DNA of 64,000 bases. Source: Meloidogyne chitwoodi (lineage: Eukaryota > Nematoda > Chromadorea > Rhabditida > Meloidogynidae). The stretch's first letter is position 1, and each line of letters starts with the position of its first letter. The notes beneath the pieces were generated by a model. The model made no database searches. It was not told where the DNA came from and was given only the letters and a program-made list of their open reading frames with translations. Where the stretch lies: assembly GCA_015183035.1 (NCBI GenBank), contig JACZZP010000013.1, positions 1,302,001-1,366,000 of the forward strand, given 5' to 3'. Positions 53,335-64,000 of the stretch are shown here, in pieces. The translations under genes and the position numbers were made by a program.

Positions 53335-56300
53335 ATGCAGAATACTCGGCTGCAGCAATGCCTTAAAAATTTACATAATTATACAATCACTGGCAATTGT
53401 TTACTAGCAGAACTTTATCGTTTATCACTTATTACTCCTATTGATTTTCTAAATTTTCAAACATCACGTTTTTCTAATTTGTTAATTGACTTCTCTTACT
53501 TTGAAAACCGTGTGTCTTTTGATAAATTTACAAGACAAACAGAGGTTAATTTTTATAAATATTTTTTTAATGTTTTCCAATAATTTACTTTAAATTTAAT
53601 TCGAATGAATTAAATTTAACAATTTATTTTAAAGTTGATTATTAATTGAATTATTAATTTACATAAAAATATTATTTTCCAGGAGGGTCGTCAATTAGAC
53701 GAAAATTTTTTTGCCACTTTCACGCCTTTTTTGAATTCATTTGCGCGCTTTTTTGATCAATTTTACATTTTACTTACAGATTTTATTGAGTTTGTAACTA
53801 AAAATTATGTTTGATAAAAATATTTTTAATTAAATTTTAGCTTCTCATTGGAATATATTAACAGTTGGAATGAACTTTTTACTCGTCACAAATGTATTGA
53901 TGAGTTGAGAATGCTTAGTGCACAACTTCTATACATTTTGGGTCTTTTGCTGGTTTTATTTGACTACAAATTTCCTGCAAATATTCGAGAAAGAATTTTC
54001 GTATCTTTATATAGACTTAGGTTTTGTTTTTTAGATTTCTTAAAATATTTTTTTCATTTAGGATGGATTTTGTGCCGAGCAAACTTGAACTACTCGTAAA
54101 TATTTGTCGAAATCGGAGAGAGCCATTCGAAACTTGTTTAGCGTATGTATGTTTTTTATAAAATATTTTGTAATTTCTAAAGCTTTAAAAGATATTATAA
54201 TTTATCCCAAAAATTGATTTTTAAAAATTTTATTTATTTTAGAACTCTCGGAATCAATGGCCAGTTTATTAATCAAATGCTCTCATTTTTCCGTTTCTAC
54301 AAAGGTTCAAGAATTGGATGGATAGAAAATGCTTTATATATTTGTTTATATTTTGAAAAAGATCAACAAACATTAAAAAGTCAATTTTCTATTATGCGTC
54401 AATTAATTGATAATTATTTTACTGATCGTTGGATTTTGTATTTTTATATAGATTTAAAAGGTTAAATTATTTAAGTTTAAATAATTCTTTTCAATTTAAG
54501 TTAATCTTCATGAAAAATGGGAAGGATATAAAGCAGCTAATGCTGCTCTTTTAAATGTTCGAGAATTGTGGCCAATAACAAAATTAGCCTCTTCACATTT
54601 AAATGTTATTCAAGCACCTTGTTTTCCATCAGGTCTTTTAAGCCTAGAAAAATTTGGAGATTATATAAAAATGATTTATGAGTTCAATTCAAGTTTAAAA
54701 TGGTTGATTTTGCACAGCTCTCAGACTGGTGATTTTTTTTAATTTTAAATGTTTCAAATTAATTTTATTGATATTTTTTAAAAAAAATTAATAAAAAATT
54801 TCAGCAAATTCAAAATTTAATTTAACTTCACAAATTAACAAAAATGATTTATTGGATGCACTCAAACGATTGGCACAGTTTGAATTTAAATTTAAACAGG
54901 TTTTTACTTACATTTTATTTAATATTTTGTTTCTAAAGGCTGAGAAATATTTGCGTGGAAATAGAGATGAGAGTATAGAAAAACTTAAAAAACGAATTGT
55001 TAATAATATATCCCAAATTATTGCTTTTATGCCAGCTTCGTCAGTTTCTACAGATTCTTCTAACTCCAAAAAGACAGGTTATTAAATATTTAAATTCAAT
55101 TACAATTTTTTAATCATTTTGTTGTTTAGCACGGATTGTCACCTGGCTAGAATCTGTTCGTAGCAGTATTGACCAATTAGAAAACAATTTCTCTGATAAT
55201 GATAAAACAATTCAATTAATAGAAAATATTTGCTCAAAAATATCCGCAGTTTCTTTTCAACATATTTCTTCTGAATCATTTGACAAAAAGCAGCAAAATT
55301 TAATTCTTCACCATTCGCTAGAACTTGCTAATTCAGATTTACGTCGGTTACAAAACATTTTTTCTCTTTATAGAAATAATGTTGACGAAACGACGCAAGA
55401 GGAGGTTTCTATCTAAAATAAATAATATTTTATTAATTTTTGAGCATTGAAACTATTTTAAATAATTTCTATTTTATTTTTAGAATACCTTATGCAAATT
55501 AACTGATTATTTTTCTACATATTTGTTTCTTTTTGTTGATGAACATTGCTCTCTAATTGAAAAACTTTTGCGTGAAAATCCTCTATCAGTTCGTTTTATT
55601 TTTCTCAAATTGTCAGCCGCCGTGAATGGCTTATTTATTTGCGGATCAGAAAATAAAATACCTGAATTATTTTCAAAGAAACTTTCATTTTTTTACTACA
55701 AAGTTTTAGAAGTTAAATTACGTTCAGTTGTTCAGGTTTAGATTTTACATTTTCTAAAAGATATTTCAAATTACATTTTTTAATTTTTTAGGCAATCCCT
55801 CGTGCAATTTTTGATGAAATGGATCAACTTAACCAATATTTTTCTTCTGATTCTCAATCAGTTTGGGTTGATAAAATCCGAATTGAACAATTTGCAGATC
55901 TTTTACGAAGGCGTCGACTCGCTGAATTAACATACAAAATATCTCGTTTAGCTATGGGTATTGCACAAACATGTATTAAAGAATTAGGTGGTGATGTTCA
56001 TATTAACTCACGTGCACTTCTATCTGATGGACTTTGCAATGAATTAAATGTTAAATTTAAAAATAATTTTGTACAATTTTTTGAAAAGAATTTTTTAATG
56101 AAAAATTTGCTTATGTTAACATTTTTGATTATTTAGAAACGTCTCGTCACTATTCTTTCAACAGATCTATCACCTGCAACTGACACCTCTTCCACTTCAG
56201 TATATGGTCTTTTAGAACGTCGTCGCCATCTTCGTTTGCATCAATTTAGAAAAACATTTCTTTTTGTTTGTGAGCATGTAGGTTTAAGAAATGGTATACA

Positions 56301-57604
56301 AATATGGGCTGAACAGATGCATTCGGTTACAAAAGATTATTTGACAAGAAAATTGGCAGAAGATCAAATGGTTTAATTTTTGAAGATTTCTTATCCTTAA
56401 TCAATTTTTTTCAGTCATCTCCAACTCTTGGCCCCTCCACTGCGGTTTTGTTTTCTACTTTACCTGAAATAAATATTGGCCGCTTCTTTGACTTTATGTT
56501 ATCCGTCACAAGACCAAAGTTATATTATTTTAAGTTAAGAAAAATACTTTTATTTTTTAGTATATGCATTTATGATCCAGCTGAATCTATTTGGCGTTCT
56601 GTTTCTGATCGAAAAATAAAATTTTCATATAATGGATTTGCTTCTCTAGAGGTTTATGCTTTTTATATATAAATTATTTTAAAAATAATTTACTTATTTT
56701 TCTATATTATCGTCATATTTTTTATTCAATAGAATGTGTAGATTTCTAGGCAAAATTAAATAATTTTCATAAAAATTATTTTCAGAATTGGATGCTTTTT
56801 GGTCTTTCAACGCTTACTGGATTAATTCTTCATAATGAAATAACTACCTTTACTCAAAAACTTGCTTCAAAAAACTTTATTAATACGTTCTTGTCCAATT
56901 TTCAATCAACTTCAATTACTGATATTTCAACGCTTCAGAAATTTTTTCAACAACAAAGAATTCCATCTACACAATTTTCAATTGATGGAAATGCTAAAGA
57001 AGTGTTACTTTCAATATCTAAAATTGGTCAACTTTATATTCTTCTTGCAAACTTGCATATATTTGTGGATGCTGAGATTAAAAGTCAATTGGGTGTTGTA
57101 TGGAGAGCATCTAGCAATTTTTGGAGGTTTTTTGATTTTCTCTTATTTTTATACTTATGTTAATATTTTGTTATTTTCAGTGCAATAGAGATTGACAATT
57201 CGGATTCTCCTGTTCCTGAATTTTCAGAAATGCTTAATTTTCGGTCAAATGAACTTATTGATTTATTACCAAAGGTTTGTTTTTATTTATGTATATTAAA
57301 TTACTATTTTTCAGTTAGCTTTTGTTAAGTCTTCAAAATCTATAATTTTTCTACTTTCAATTATGTTACATTTTTTGCAATTTGGAAGTACAAGTTTGTT
57401 TAGAATTTTAATATAAATTTTCTTTAATTTTTAATAATAATTTTAGCAATTTCTTCAAATAAGAGACGCGAATTTTTGGACAGTTTTACAGTTATTCAAG
57501 GATGCTTTTTATTATTAAAAGAAAATTGTTCAGTTTGGAGGAATATTCCTTATTTACGTTTTAATCGAAATTCACGTATTCCTAATTTTTTAATTAATAA
57601 ATAA
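53335..57604 (+). CDS. WASHC5: strumpellin, WASH complex subunit 5
   Basis: Strumpellin is a core subunit of the WASH complex, which drives Arp2/3 actin assembly on endosomes. The start follows an acceptor by six bases (TTTTAG, then TTTAAA and ATG). Matches to the family run in order: TGNCLLAELYRLS and LLIDFSYFE near the N-terminus, RQLDENF, LLYILGLLLVLFDYKF, QLIDNYFTDRWILYFYI, HEKWEGYKAANAALLN, LAQFEFKFKQ, AIPRAIFDEMDQLNQYF, LTYKISRLAMGI, and GLRNGIQIWAEQM. The C-terminal exon ends RIPNFLINK, stop 57602-57604, resembling the family ending VPNFIFDEF. Length is about 1000 residues, slightly shorter than the human protein (about 1160). The exon 2-3 join keeps frame only with the donor at GA/GTTTGT (about 53788). 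The gene appears intact; part of it is duplicated in inverted orientation upstream. Confidence 0.9.
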
Positions 57605-58114
57605 TATCTCCTTATTATGGAGTTAAATTAGTTTTTTAAAATTTGCTTGTAATTTATTATGTTGTGATTATATAAATTTTTATTTTTGTCTTTTTTTATT
57701 TAAAATATTTATTATTAATTTAATATTTTATTTATTTATTTACATTTGATTATATAAATTAGGGTGCAGCCCCGACCAATTGGTCTGGTTGTCGGGGTTT
57801 GGCCTGTCGGTGGAGCCTGTCTGCTGAAATGTCGGGGGACGGAATTGTCGGGGTTCGGGTCGGGGGAGGAGAAAAGTCGTGGGACGGGGCTGCACCCTAA
57901 TATAAATATAAAGAGCATAGTACATTTATCAAAATGAGTTTTTCTTTAAGCATTTTTCGGGCGGTTCTTTTCTTGGGGGTAATCTTTATTCTAGAATATA
58001 AAGGTCAATTACAATTGATTTTTCTATGCTTGAGAACTTACTTTTTTATAATTTTAAATAATTTTTCCTTTTTTACAGATTAAATAACGGGTAATTCAAT
58101 CGTTATTTAGTAGA
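57605..58114. other. intergenic, contains a small mobile-element-like insertion
   Basis: About 0.5 kb between two plus-strand genes. Apart from the GC-rich element at 57759-57900 it is AT-rich. The dif-1 start follows a CGTTATTTAG acceptor by four bases. Confidence 0.5.
57759..57900. mobile_element. 142-bp GC-rich element with 16-bp terminal inverted repeats
   Basis: TTAGGGTGCAGCCCCG at 57759-57774 and its exact reverse complement at 57885-57900 bound the element. It is flanked by TATAAA on both sides (57753-57758 and 57901-57906), a possible 6-bp target duplication, although such a motif is common in this sequence. The interior is G-rich on the plus strand with repeated TGTCGGGG-type segments and a GACCAATTGGTC palindrome next to the left end. 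It encodes nothing convincing. This fits a non-autonomous DNA transposon (MITE) of unknown family. Confidence 0.75.
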
Positions 58115-59572
58115 ATGTCTGAAACTAATTTCGTCCTAAATTTTTTTTCCGGTGGCGTTGGGGGATGCTGTGCTGTTGTAGTTGGTATATTATTTTATAT
58201 AAAAATTATTAAGAAATTTGTTTTTAGGACATCCGTTCGATACAGTTAAAGTACGACTTCAAACAATGCCAAGACCGTTAAGTGGCCATAAACCATTGGT
58301 TTATTTTGTTAAAATTTTTTTGAAAAGTTTCTTTTTAGTATACCGGTGCTATGGACTGTGCCCGGCAAACGGTTACAAAAGAAGGATTTTTTGTAATTTT
58401 TTTAATTTAAAAATAATGTGAATTTTTAATTTTTAAGGCTCTCTATAAAGGAATGGCAGCACCATTAGTTGGTGTTTCCCCGTTATTTGCTGTATTTTTT
58501 GGTGGAACAGCCGTAGGAAAATGGTTGTTACAAAAAGATCCTAATAAAAAACTTTCTTTTGCTCAAAATTTTACTGCAGGTTTTTGATTGTTTTTTTTTA
58601 TTAAAAAATTTAAATTTTAGGGGCAATTGCTGGAATTTTTACAACTTCTGTAATGGTTCCAGGCGAGATCTAAACTTTTAAGCGAATCTCAATTTTTAAC
58701 ATATTTTAGGAGAAAGGATCAAGTGTCTTCTTCAGGTTCAGCATTCGGGTAGTGCTGCTCAAAAATATAGTATGTATTGATAAATAATATTTCATTTCCC
58801 TCGTAAATCTTGCACTGATAAATTCTTTAATAATAAAAAAATTATTCATAATTTTATTAATTTTAGATGGTCCAATCGATGTTATCAAAAAACTTTACAA
58901 AGAAGGTGGAATTCGAAGTATTTATCGAGGAACAGGAGCAACACTTTTGAGAGGTTTTTTTTTAAAATAATTTTTTTTTTAATTTATATTAATTTTTTAA
59001 CAGATATCCCTGCAAGTGGAGCTTATATTTCTGTTTATGAATATTTAAAGGCTAAGTTCTCTGGTGAACAAGGAAAATTGACACCAATGACTACGTACTT
59101 AATATTTTCATTTATTAATTAACTTTTAATTAAAATTATAAAATAATTTAAATTTGTTTAAATTTAAGTTTGATGGCTGGTGGTTTTGCTGGGATTGCTA
59201 ATTGGTCTGTGTGTATTCCAGCTGATGTAAATTTTATTTTTTATCGAAAATAATTTGTAAAAAAATATTTAGGTAATGAAATCACGTTTACAAACAGCTC
59301 CAGAAGGAAAATACCCAGGTTATTAAAATTATTTTTAAAAAATGTTAAAATTTTAAATATAAATAAGATGGAATAAGAGGAGTTTTTCGTGAAATTATGC
59401 GTGAAGAAGGTCCTCGTGCGTTATTTAAAGGGTTTGCACCTGTTATGTTAAGGTAAAAAAATATTTTTTAAAATATATTGAAATGTTTTTTAGGGCATTT
59501 CCTGCAAATGCAGCATGTTTTTCTGGATTAGAATTAACTCTTTGGCTGTTCCGTAATTTACATTTGGGTTAA
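58115..59572 (+). CDS. dif-1: mitochondrial carnitine/acylcarnitine carrier
   Basis: This SLC25A20-type carrier exchanges acylcarnitine for carnitine across the inner mitochondrial membrane for fatty-acid oxidation; C. elegans DIF-1 is needed for embryonic tissue differentiation. About ten short exons encode roughly 300 residues in three repeats. All three carrier signatures are present: [22 protein letters not shown] and IPADVMKSRLQ. Family-typical segments are [40 protein letters not shown] and [19 protein letters not shown]. The protein ends LFRNLHLG, shorter than the worm protein, which has a C-terminal extension. The start [17 protein letters not shown] follows an acceptor (CGTTATTTAG) by four bases. 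No broken motif. Confidence 0.95.
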
Positions 59573-61078
59573 AATAATAAAAGGAATATAAATGTATTTT
59601 TTAGAAAACTTTGTAAAATCAAATAATTTTTTTTTTACATTTTCCAGTATTTGTGTGTTATAAAATACAATTTTAAATTGTTTTATTTTAACTATTATGT
59701 TTAATGGAAATTAAAATATTTTAAATTATATGAGTTAGATCTTTTGGTCCTCTCTTACTTGTAAATATTTCTGACTAGATAAACTTTGTTCCAAAAAAGT
59801 AACTATCTACATATACATATATAAGTTTAGAAATGTGTAAATTATATTTTTCAAAATTCTTCCTCAAAATATTTAATTTTACCTTTATATAATAATAAAT
59901 AAAGAGAAAGAAATGAATGAATTGTTCGATTCAATTTATTTAATGTTAAAGAATGTAGTCTCACAGGAAATGTATTTAACGGTATATATATCTATTTAAT
60001 ACAAAAAATAAAAAAAGGTTAGAGGGATAGAGACTTGGTAACCACCAATGACAAGATGGAAATGAAAAAAGGATAAGGTAATGTTGTGGGTAATAGGCAC
60101 AAGGGGAATATAAAATATATTTATAAATATATTAGAAGAGGTAAATATGAGATTTTAATAATTATTTACAAAATTATTATATATTTTTTATTTGTTTTTT
60201 AAACTTAAATATTCTAATTATTTAAATTTAATTATTATAAATTAATTAATTATATGGTCAACCCTTTATTTTTATTTTATTCTTTGTTTAACTGGAATTA
60301 TTATTTTTTTAAATAGAATTATTTTTTCGGTTTATTTATTTTTGGTCATCTATTCTTGATTTATTTGAGAAATAAAAAATTATGTTCGGTAGCATAATAT
60401 TTATTTATACTAATCCACTGCTAATACATATTTCATTTGAGTGGCCATCGGGTAAAAAAAAAGTCTTAGAATTGCTCTTTTTTAGCTTTATATTAGTCCC
60501 TTCCATCTTCACCCCATTGCCCTTTTTTTCTCCTCATCATCGCCAATTTTCCGCCGCTGTTTGTGTGTATTTATTTATTTGGCTTTTTCTACTCCGTTTA
60601 GCTGTCCTTTCCATTCCTTCCCTTTCTTTTATGTCTGCGCTTTAAGGGGGAAGGGCATTTGCGGCTTTTCCTTAGTTGTTCATTTCTCCTCAAGTTTCAA
60701 CTTCTGCTTTTCATTGAATTTTTATTTAACAAAGCGGACGGGTCGAGAGTGGAGCTTTGCACGCACTTTAATATAAATGTGTGTTTATTTTAAGTGGAAT
60801 TGTTTTTTAAAACCTTTTAAATATTTAAATGAACTTTTCATTTAATTTATTAAAGAAAATTTAAAAAATTATTATAACTTTAAGTCAAAATTATTTAACT
60901 TTTTTATTAGATTTTAAGTAAAGTTTTTTCCTCTACAACGAATTTAACTTTCTTTATCTCCATTAAGGTTAATAATTTTTTTGGGAAAAGAATTTTTAAA
61001 GTGGAATATGAGGAAAGTTTTTCTTTTTATTTATTTATTTTTTAAATATTTTATTAGCTAATAATTATTTTTCTAAAA
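59573..61078. other. intergenic, promoter region of NACHT gene
   Basis: About 1.5 kb between two plus-strand genes. From about 60430 to 60780 it is pyrimidine-rich and less AT-rich, with open frames that look accidental. A TTTTATTAG acceptor lies about 20 bases before the next ATG. Confidence 0.5.
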
Positions 61079-64000
61079 ATGTTCAAAAGTGATAAACTTC
61101 AACAACAACCAAAAAATTTTAAAGAAAAATCTCAAAAAGATATTCATAATCAACAACATTTACCTCATAGTGGTGCTTTTGTTATTAAAAGGCCAGCACA
61201 TTTACGTTCATCTATTATTGGTAAAATAAATAAATAAAAATAAATAAATATTATAATAATAATTAAAAATAGATAATAATAATATTACAACTTCAATTCA
61301 ACAAAATGTTCAATTTCCTACTAGTTCTCATATTCTTGTATATTTTTTTTAAATTATTATTATTTTATCATTTTTATTTTAATTAGTTGGCAGTATTTCC
61401 TTCATTAGAAGAATTTATTCATGAAAGAGAAGTTTTACGTAGTGTATTAACTGATTTACAACAATATTTTTGTGATTTGGATATAGAATTAGAATGTTGT
61501 ACTTTATTTGAAAAAGGTGATATTCTCAAATGTTTAGATGATTATTTGCTTTTGGCTGATACTTTATCTAATCCTAATAGTACAGCTTTAGTTTTTATTG
61601 GAGATCGTTATGGAGAAGAATTACTTCCTATTGAGGTTTTTTTAAATAAATTATATTTAATTTATTATTTTTAAAGATTTCTTCTTTTGAATTTAATGCT
61701 TTAAAAGAAGCAGCTTTAGAATTAGCTGATGATGCAGGACTTCTCTTAGAACAATTTTATCATTTAGATAGAACCAGAGAACCACAAATATATCAATTAG
61801 TTGCTAATAGAGGTTAAATATTTTATTTAATTTTTAAAATAATATAACATTTTTTTTTCCTTCAAATTCCCTAATTTTTTCTACCCTTTTAATTTAGTAC
61901 CCTCATTTAACATAAATACTGTAACTCCCAAATTTAGTCCTAAATTCTCAGTTTTCCTTAATTTCAAGAGATGGAATAAATCGGAGTTATTTTATATTTT
62001 AACCTTTAAAATTATAAAATATTTACAATTTATCCTTTATTTTTAGATTCTGAAGGCGCTAGAAAATTATGTAATGGAATAAAACGTTGTGCTGCTAGAG
62101 CATTTGAGGATGGAGCGGTAATTGTTATAATATATATTTTCTTTTTTAGAATCTTTATCCTTTTTTTATTCAAAATCTCTCACTTATCTCATTCTCTAAT
62201 ATTTTAATATTTATTTTAATTTTTTTAAAATTAGTTTGGACATTTAAATTTAACTGAAGAAGATTATAAAAGTAATACACATTTTACAAAATCTTTTATT
62301 GAACTTTGTGCAAATACTGTTAAATCAAATAATAATTCATTAATTATTACTAGACGTTTTGAAAGTATTTTTTAAAATTAAATATTAAAATATTTAATTA
62401 ATTAAAGATATTTCAACAAATTTAAATGAACGATTAATTGATCCTGCTGAATCAGAAGAAGCTAAAAGATTAAATTTTTATAAAGTAAATTTATTAAAAA
62501 TATCAAAATTTGTAAAATTATAAATAAAATAATTTTTTTCTAACCAAAAAAATTAAGCTTTTTTTTCTCTTCACTTTTTATGTGCTCATTAATTTATTAA
62601 TAATTAAACCTGTAAAAATTAGAAAATTCTTAAAAAATTAAAAAATAATTAAATTGAGATTTTTACATTTTTTAATAACAAAAATAAATTAAATATAAAT
62701 ATATTTTTATTTTTAAAGAATAAATTAAGCATCAATAATAATAATAAATCAACAACAGAACAACAACAAAAATATTTATCATTTTTATTAGATTTAAAAG
62801 GTTTAGATTTAAATTCATGGAGTCGTTCACGTGAAGGAATAACTTATTTTAAAGATTTAGCAATTAAATTAATTGAAAAAATTAAAATAATTATTTTAAA
62901 ATTATATCCAGAATATAATAATAATAATGAACAACAACGTTTATTACCTTTATTACCTTCTATTAATTTATTAGAACAACAATTAAATATTGCTAAAGTA
63001 ATTAATTAATTTTTAAATAATTTTAAATAATTTTTAAAAAAGGCAGAAGAATTAATTCATAATTCTCATTATTTATCACGTTTACCAAAAAATTGGATAT
63101 TAAGAAAACGTTTAGATAATCAAATTGATTTAATTTTAATTAAAATAACACAAAGTTTAAAAGAAGAAAAATTAACTTCTAATTTTTATATTCAATTTTA
63201 TGGATTGCCAGGAAGTGGGAAAACAGCAACACTTTGTAGATTAAGACAATTATTAGAAAATAAATTTATTAATAATTCTGAAGAAAATTCTTTTATTTTT
63301 ATTACACGGTTTATTTTAATAAAATATATTTAATTATTTATTTATTTTTTTAAATTTTAAGTTTTATTCATTTAACTGATGGAGCTGTTTTTGCAAATGA
63401 ATTACTTCGAAATATTTTTCTTTCTGTAATTTTATTTAAAAAAATATTTTAAAAAAATCTCTCATAATTTAGGTTTGTGATAAAATAAAAAGACCAGATT
63501 TAGCATCATCTTTTATTAAATCCTTTCATCTCAAAACAATTTTAGCTACAGCTAAATTAGCTTTTGATAGTCAACAATCTTCAATTATTTTTATTTTCTT
63601 AGATGATGTTAATTTAATTAAATTTGGAAGAACTTTGGGAAGAATTAAACATATTTTAAAGAAATTATTACCAAATATTTGTTTTATTTGTACTTCTTCA
63701 TCTACACTTTCTATACCTATTTTTGCTCCTCATACTATGGAATTATTAGAATTGGCAACACCAACATTGGATGAGGTAATTTAATTTTTAAATTAATATA
63801 TAATTATATTAAAACACATCTCAATTAAAATTATATGTTCCCTCCAGCCTACCTTTGTTCCTTCCAGCCTACATTTGTTCCCTCCAGCCTTGCTTTTTTA
63901 GCCATTACTTAAAAATTTATTTTTAAATTAAAGGCTATTTCAATTCTTTGTGGAATTACAAATGAAGAAGAAAAGAATTCAACATTTCGTTTTACATCTG
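61079..64000 (+). CDS. NACHT-type STAND NTPase, NWD1-like, 5' part
   Basis: The gene runs off the window. The start MFKSDKLQQQPKNF follows an acceptor. Residues 60-110 read FPSLEEFIHEREVLRSVL and LQQYFCDLDIELECC, as in the N-terminal DUF4062-like region of NWD1/TPR-NACHT proteins, including FIGDRYGEELLPIE. A long helical linker follows. The NTPase has a Walker A (GLPGSGKTA, 63202-63228) and a Walker B (IFIFLDDV, about 63590) with double Asp, then ICFICTSSS as sensor strand. In relatives a WD40 array follows; it would lie beyond the window. C. elegans has one such NACHT-WD gene. These are signalling ATPases of the STAND class; the nematode role is not established. Asn-rich inserts interrupt the linker (62730-62770, 62910-62930). 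Confidence 0.8.
63837..63896 (+). repeat. 20-bp minisatellite, three units
   Basis: Three tandem units, GTTCCCTCCAGCCTACCTTT, GTTCCTTCCAGCCTACATTT and GTTCCCTCCAGCCTTGCTTT, lie in an intron of the NACHT gene. They are far richer in C than the surroundings. Confidence 0.9.

Noticed and set aside
53683..53848. Suspected frameshift in strumpellin between exons 2 and 3
   Set aside because: Using the donor at GA/GTTTGT in place of the GTAACT donor restores phase, so no lesion is needed.
57759..57764. TTAGGG at the element end as a telomeric repeat
   Set aside because: A single hexamer forming part of a perfect TIR; no tandem copies.
57736..57925. Two overlapping minus-strand frames rich in Pro and Arg
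   Set aside because: They lie within the GC-rich TIR element and reflect its composition; the two frames are offset and neither looks like a protein.
60382..60776. Plus-strand frames upstream of the NACHT gene
   Set aside because: Phe/Leu/Ser bias follows the pyrimidine-rich sequence; no exon joins and no family resemblance.

Overview
The window looks like nuclear DNA of a very AT-rich nematode, most likely a plant-parasitic tylenchid such as Meloidogyne (inference). The support is extreme AT bias, many short AT-rich introns, TTTCAG-type acceptors just before start codons as expected for spliced-leader trans-splicing, and proteins that match Caenorhabditis families best from memory. No database search was possible. 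Gene spans below run from start codon to stop codon and include introns.

Layout. 1-248 (-): 5' end of an unrecognised gene. 1663-12171 (-): ankyrin, ortholog of unc-44, with 24 ANK repeats, two ZU5 blocks, UPA, death domain and an acidic tail. 14277-18384 (-): extracellular protein built of MAM-like repeats. 19907-27290 (-): four head-to-tail genes, ubc-13 (E2 for K63 ubiquitin chains), manf-1 (ER stress/neurotrophic factor), osm-3 (ciliary kinesin-2, KIF17 type) and a small Cys-containing protein. 27619-28511 (+): a GC-rich small membrane protein. 29207-30597 (+): a TGN38/TGN46-like trans-Golgi protein. 32137-34027 and 35613-37742 (-): two low-complexity proteins, the second a type I membrane protein; they may belong together. 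39938-48164 (-): a long disordered protein with SxIP motifs, a C-terminal coiled coil and two candidate first exons.

50900-52920 is a rearranged block. A 477-bp nearly perfect inverted repeat carries two reciprocally truncated copies of a small coiled-coil gene around a GC-rich minisatellite. It abuts an inverted, intron-containing fragment of the next gene. 53335-57604 (+): strumpellin (WASHC5). 57759-57900: a small GC-rich element with 16-bp terminal inverted repeats. 58115-59572 (+): carnitine/acylcarnitine carrier, dif-1. 61079-64000 (+): 5' part of a NACHT (STAND) NTPase of NWD1 type, running off the window.

Most genes are housekeeping or neuronal and share no obvious pathway. The most unusual structure is the palindromic block, which could generate hairpin RNA and RNA antisense to strumpellin.
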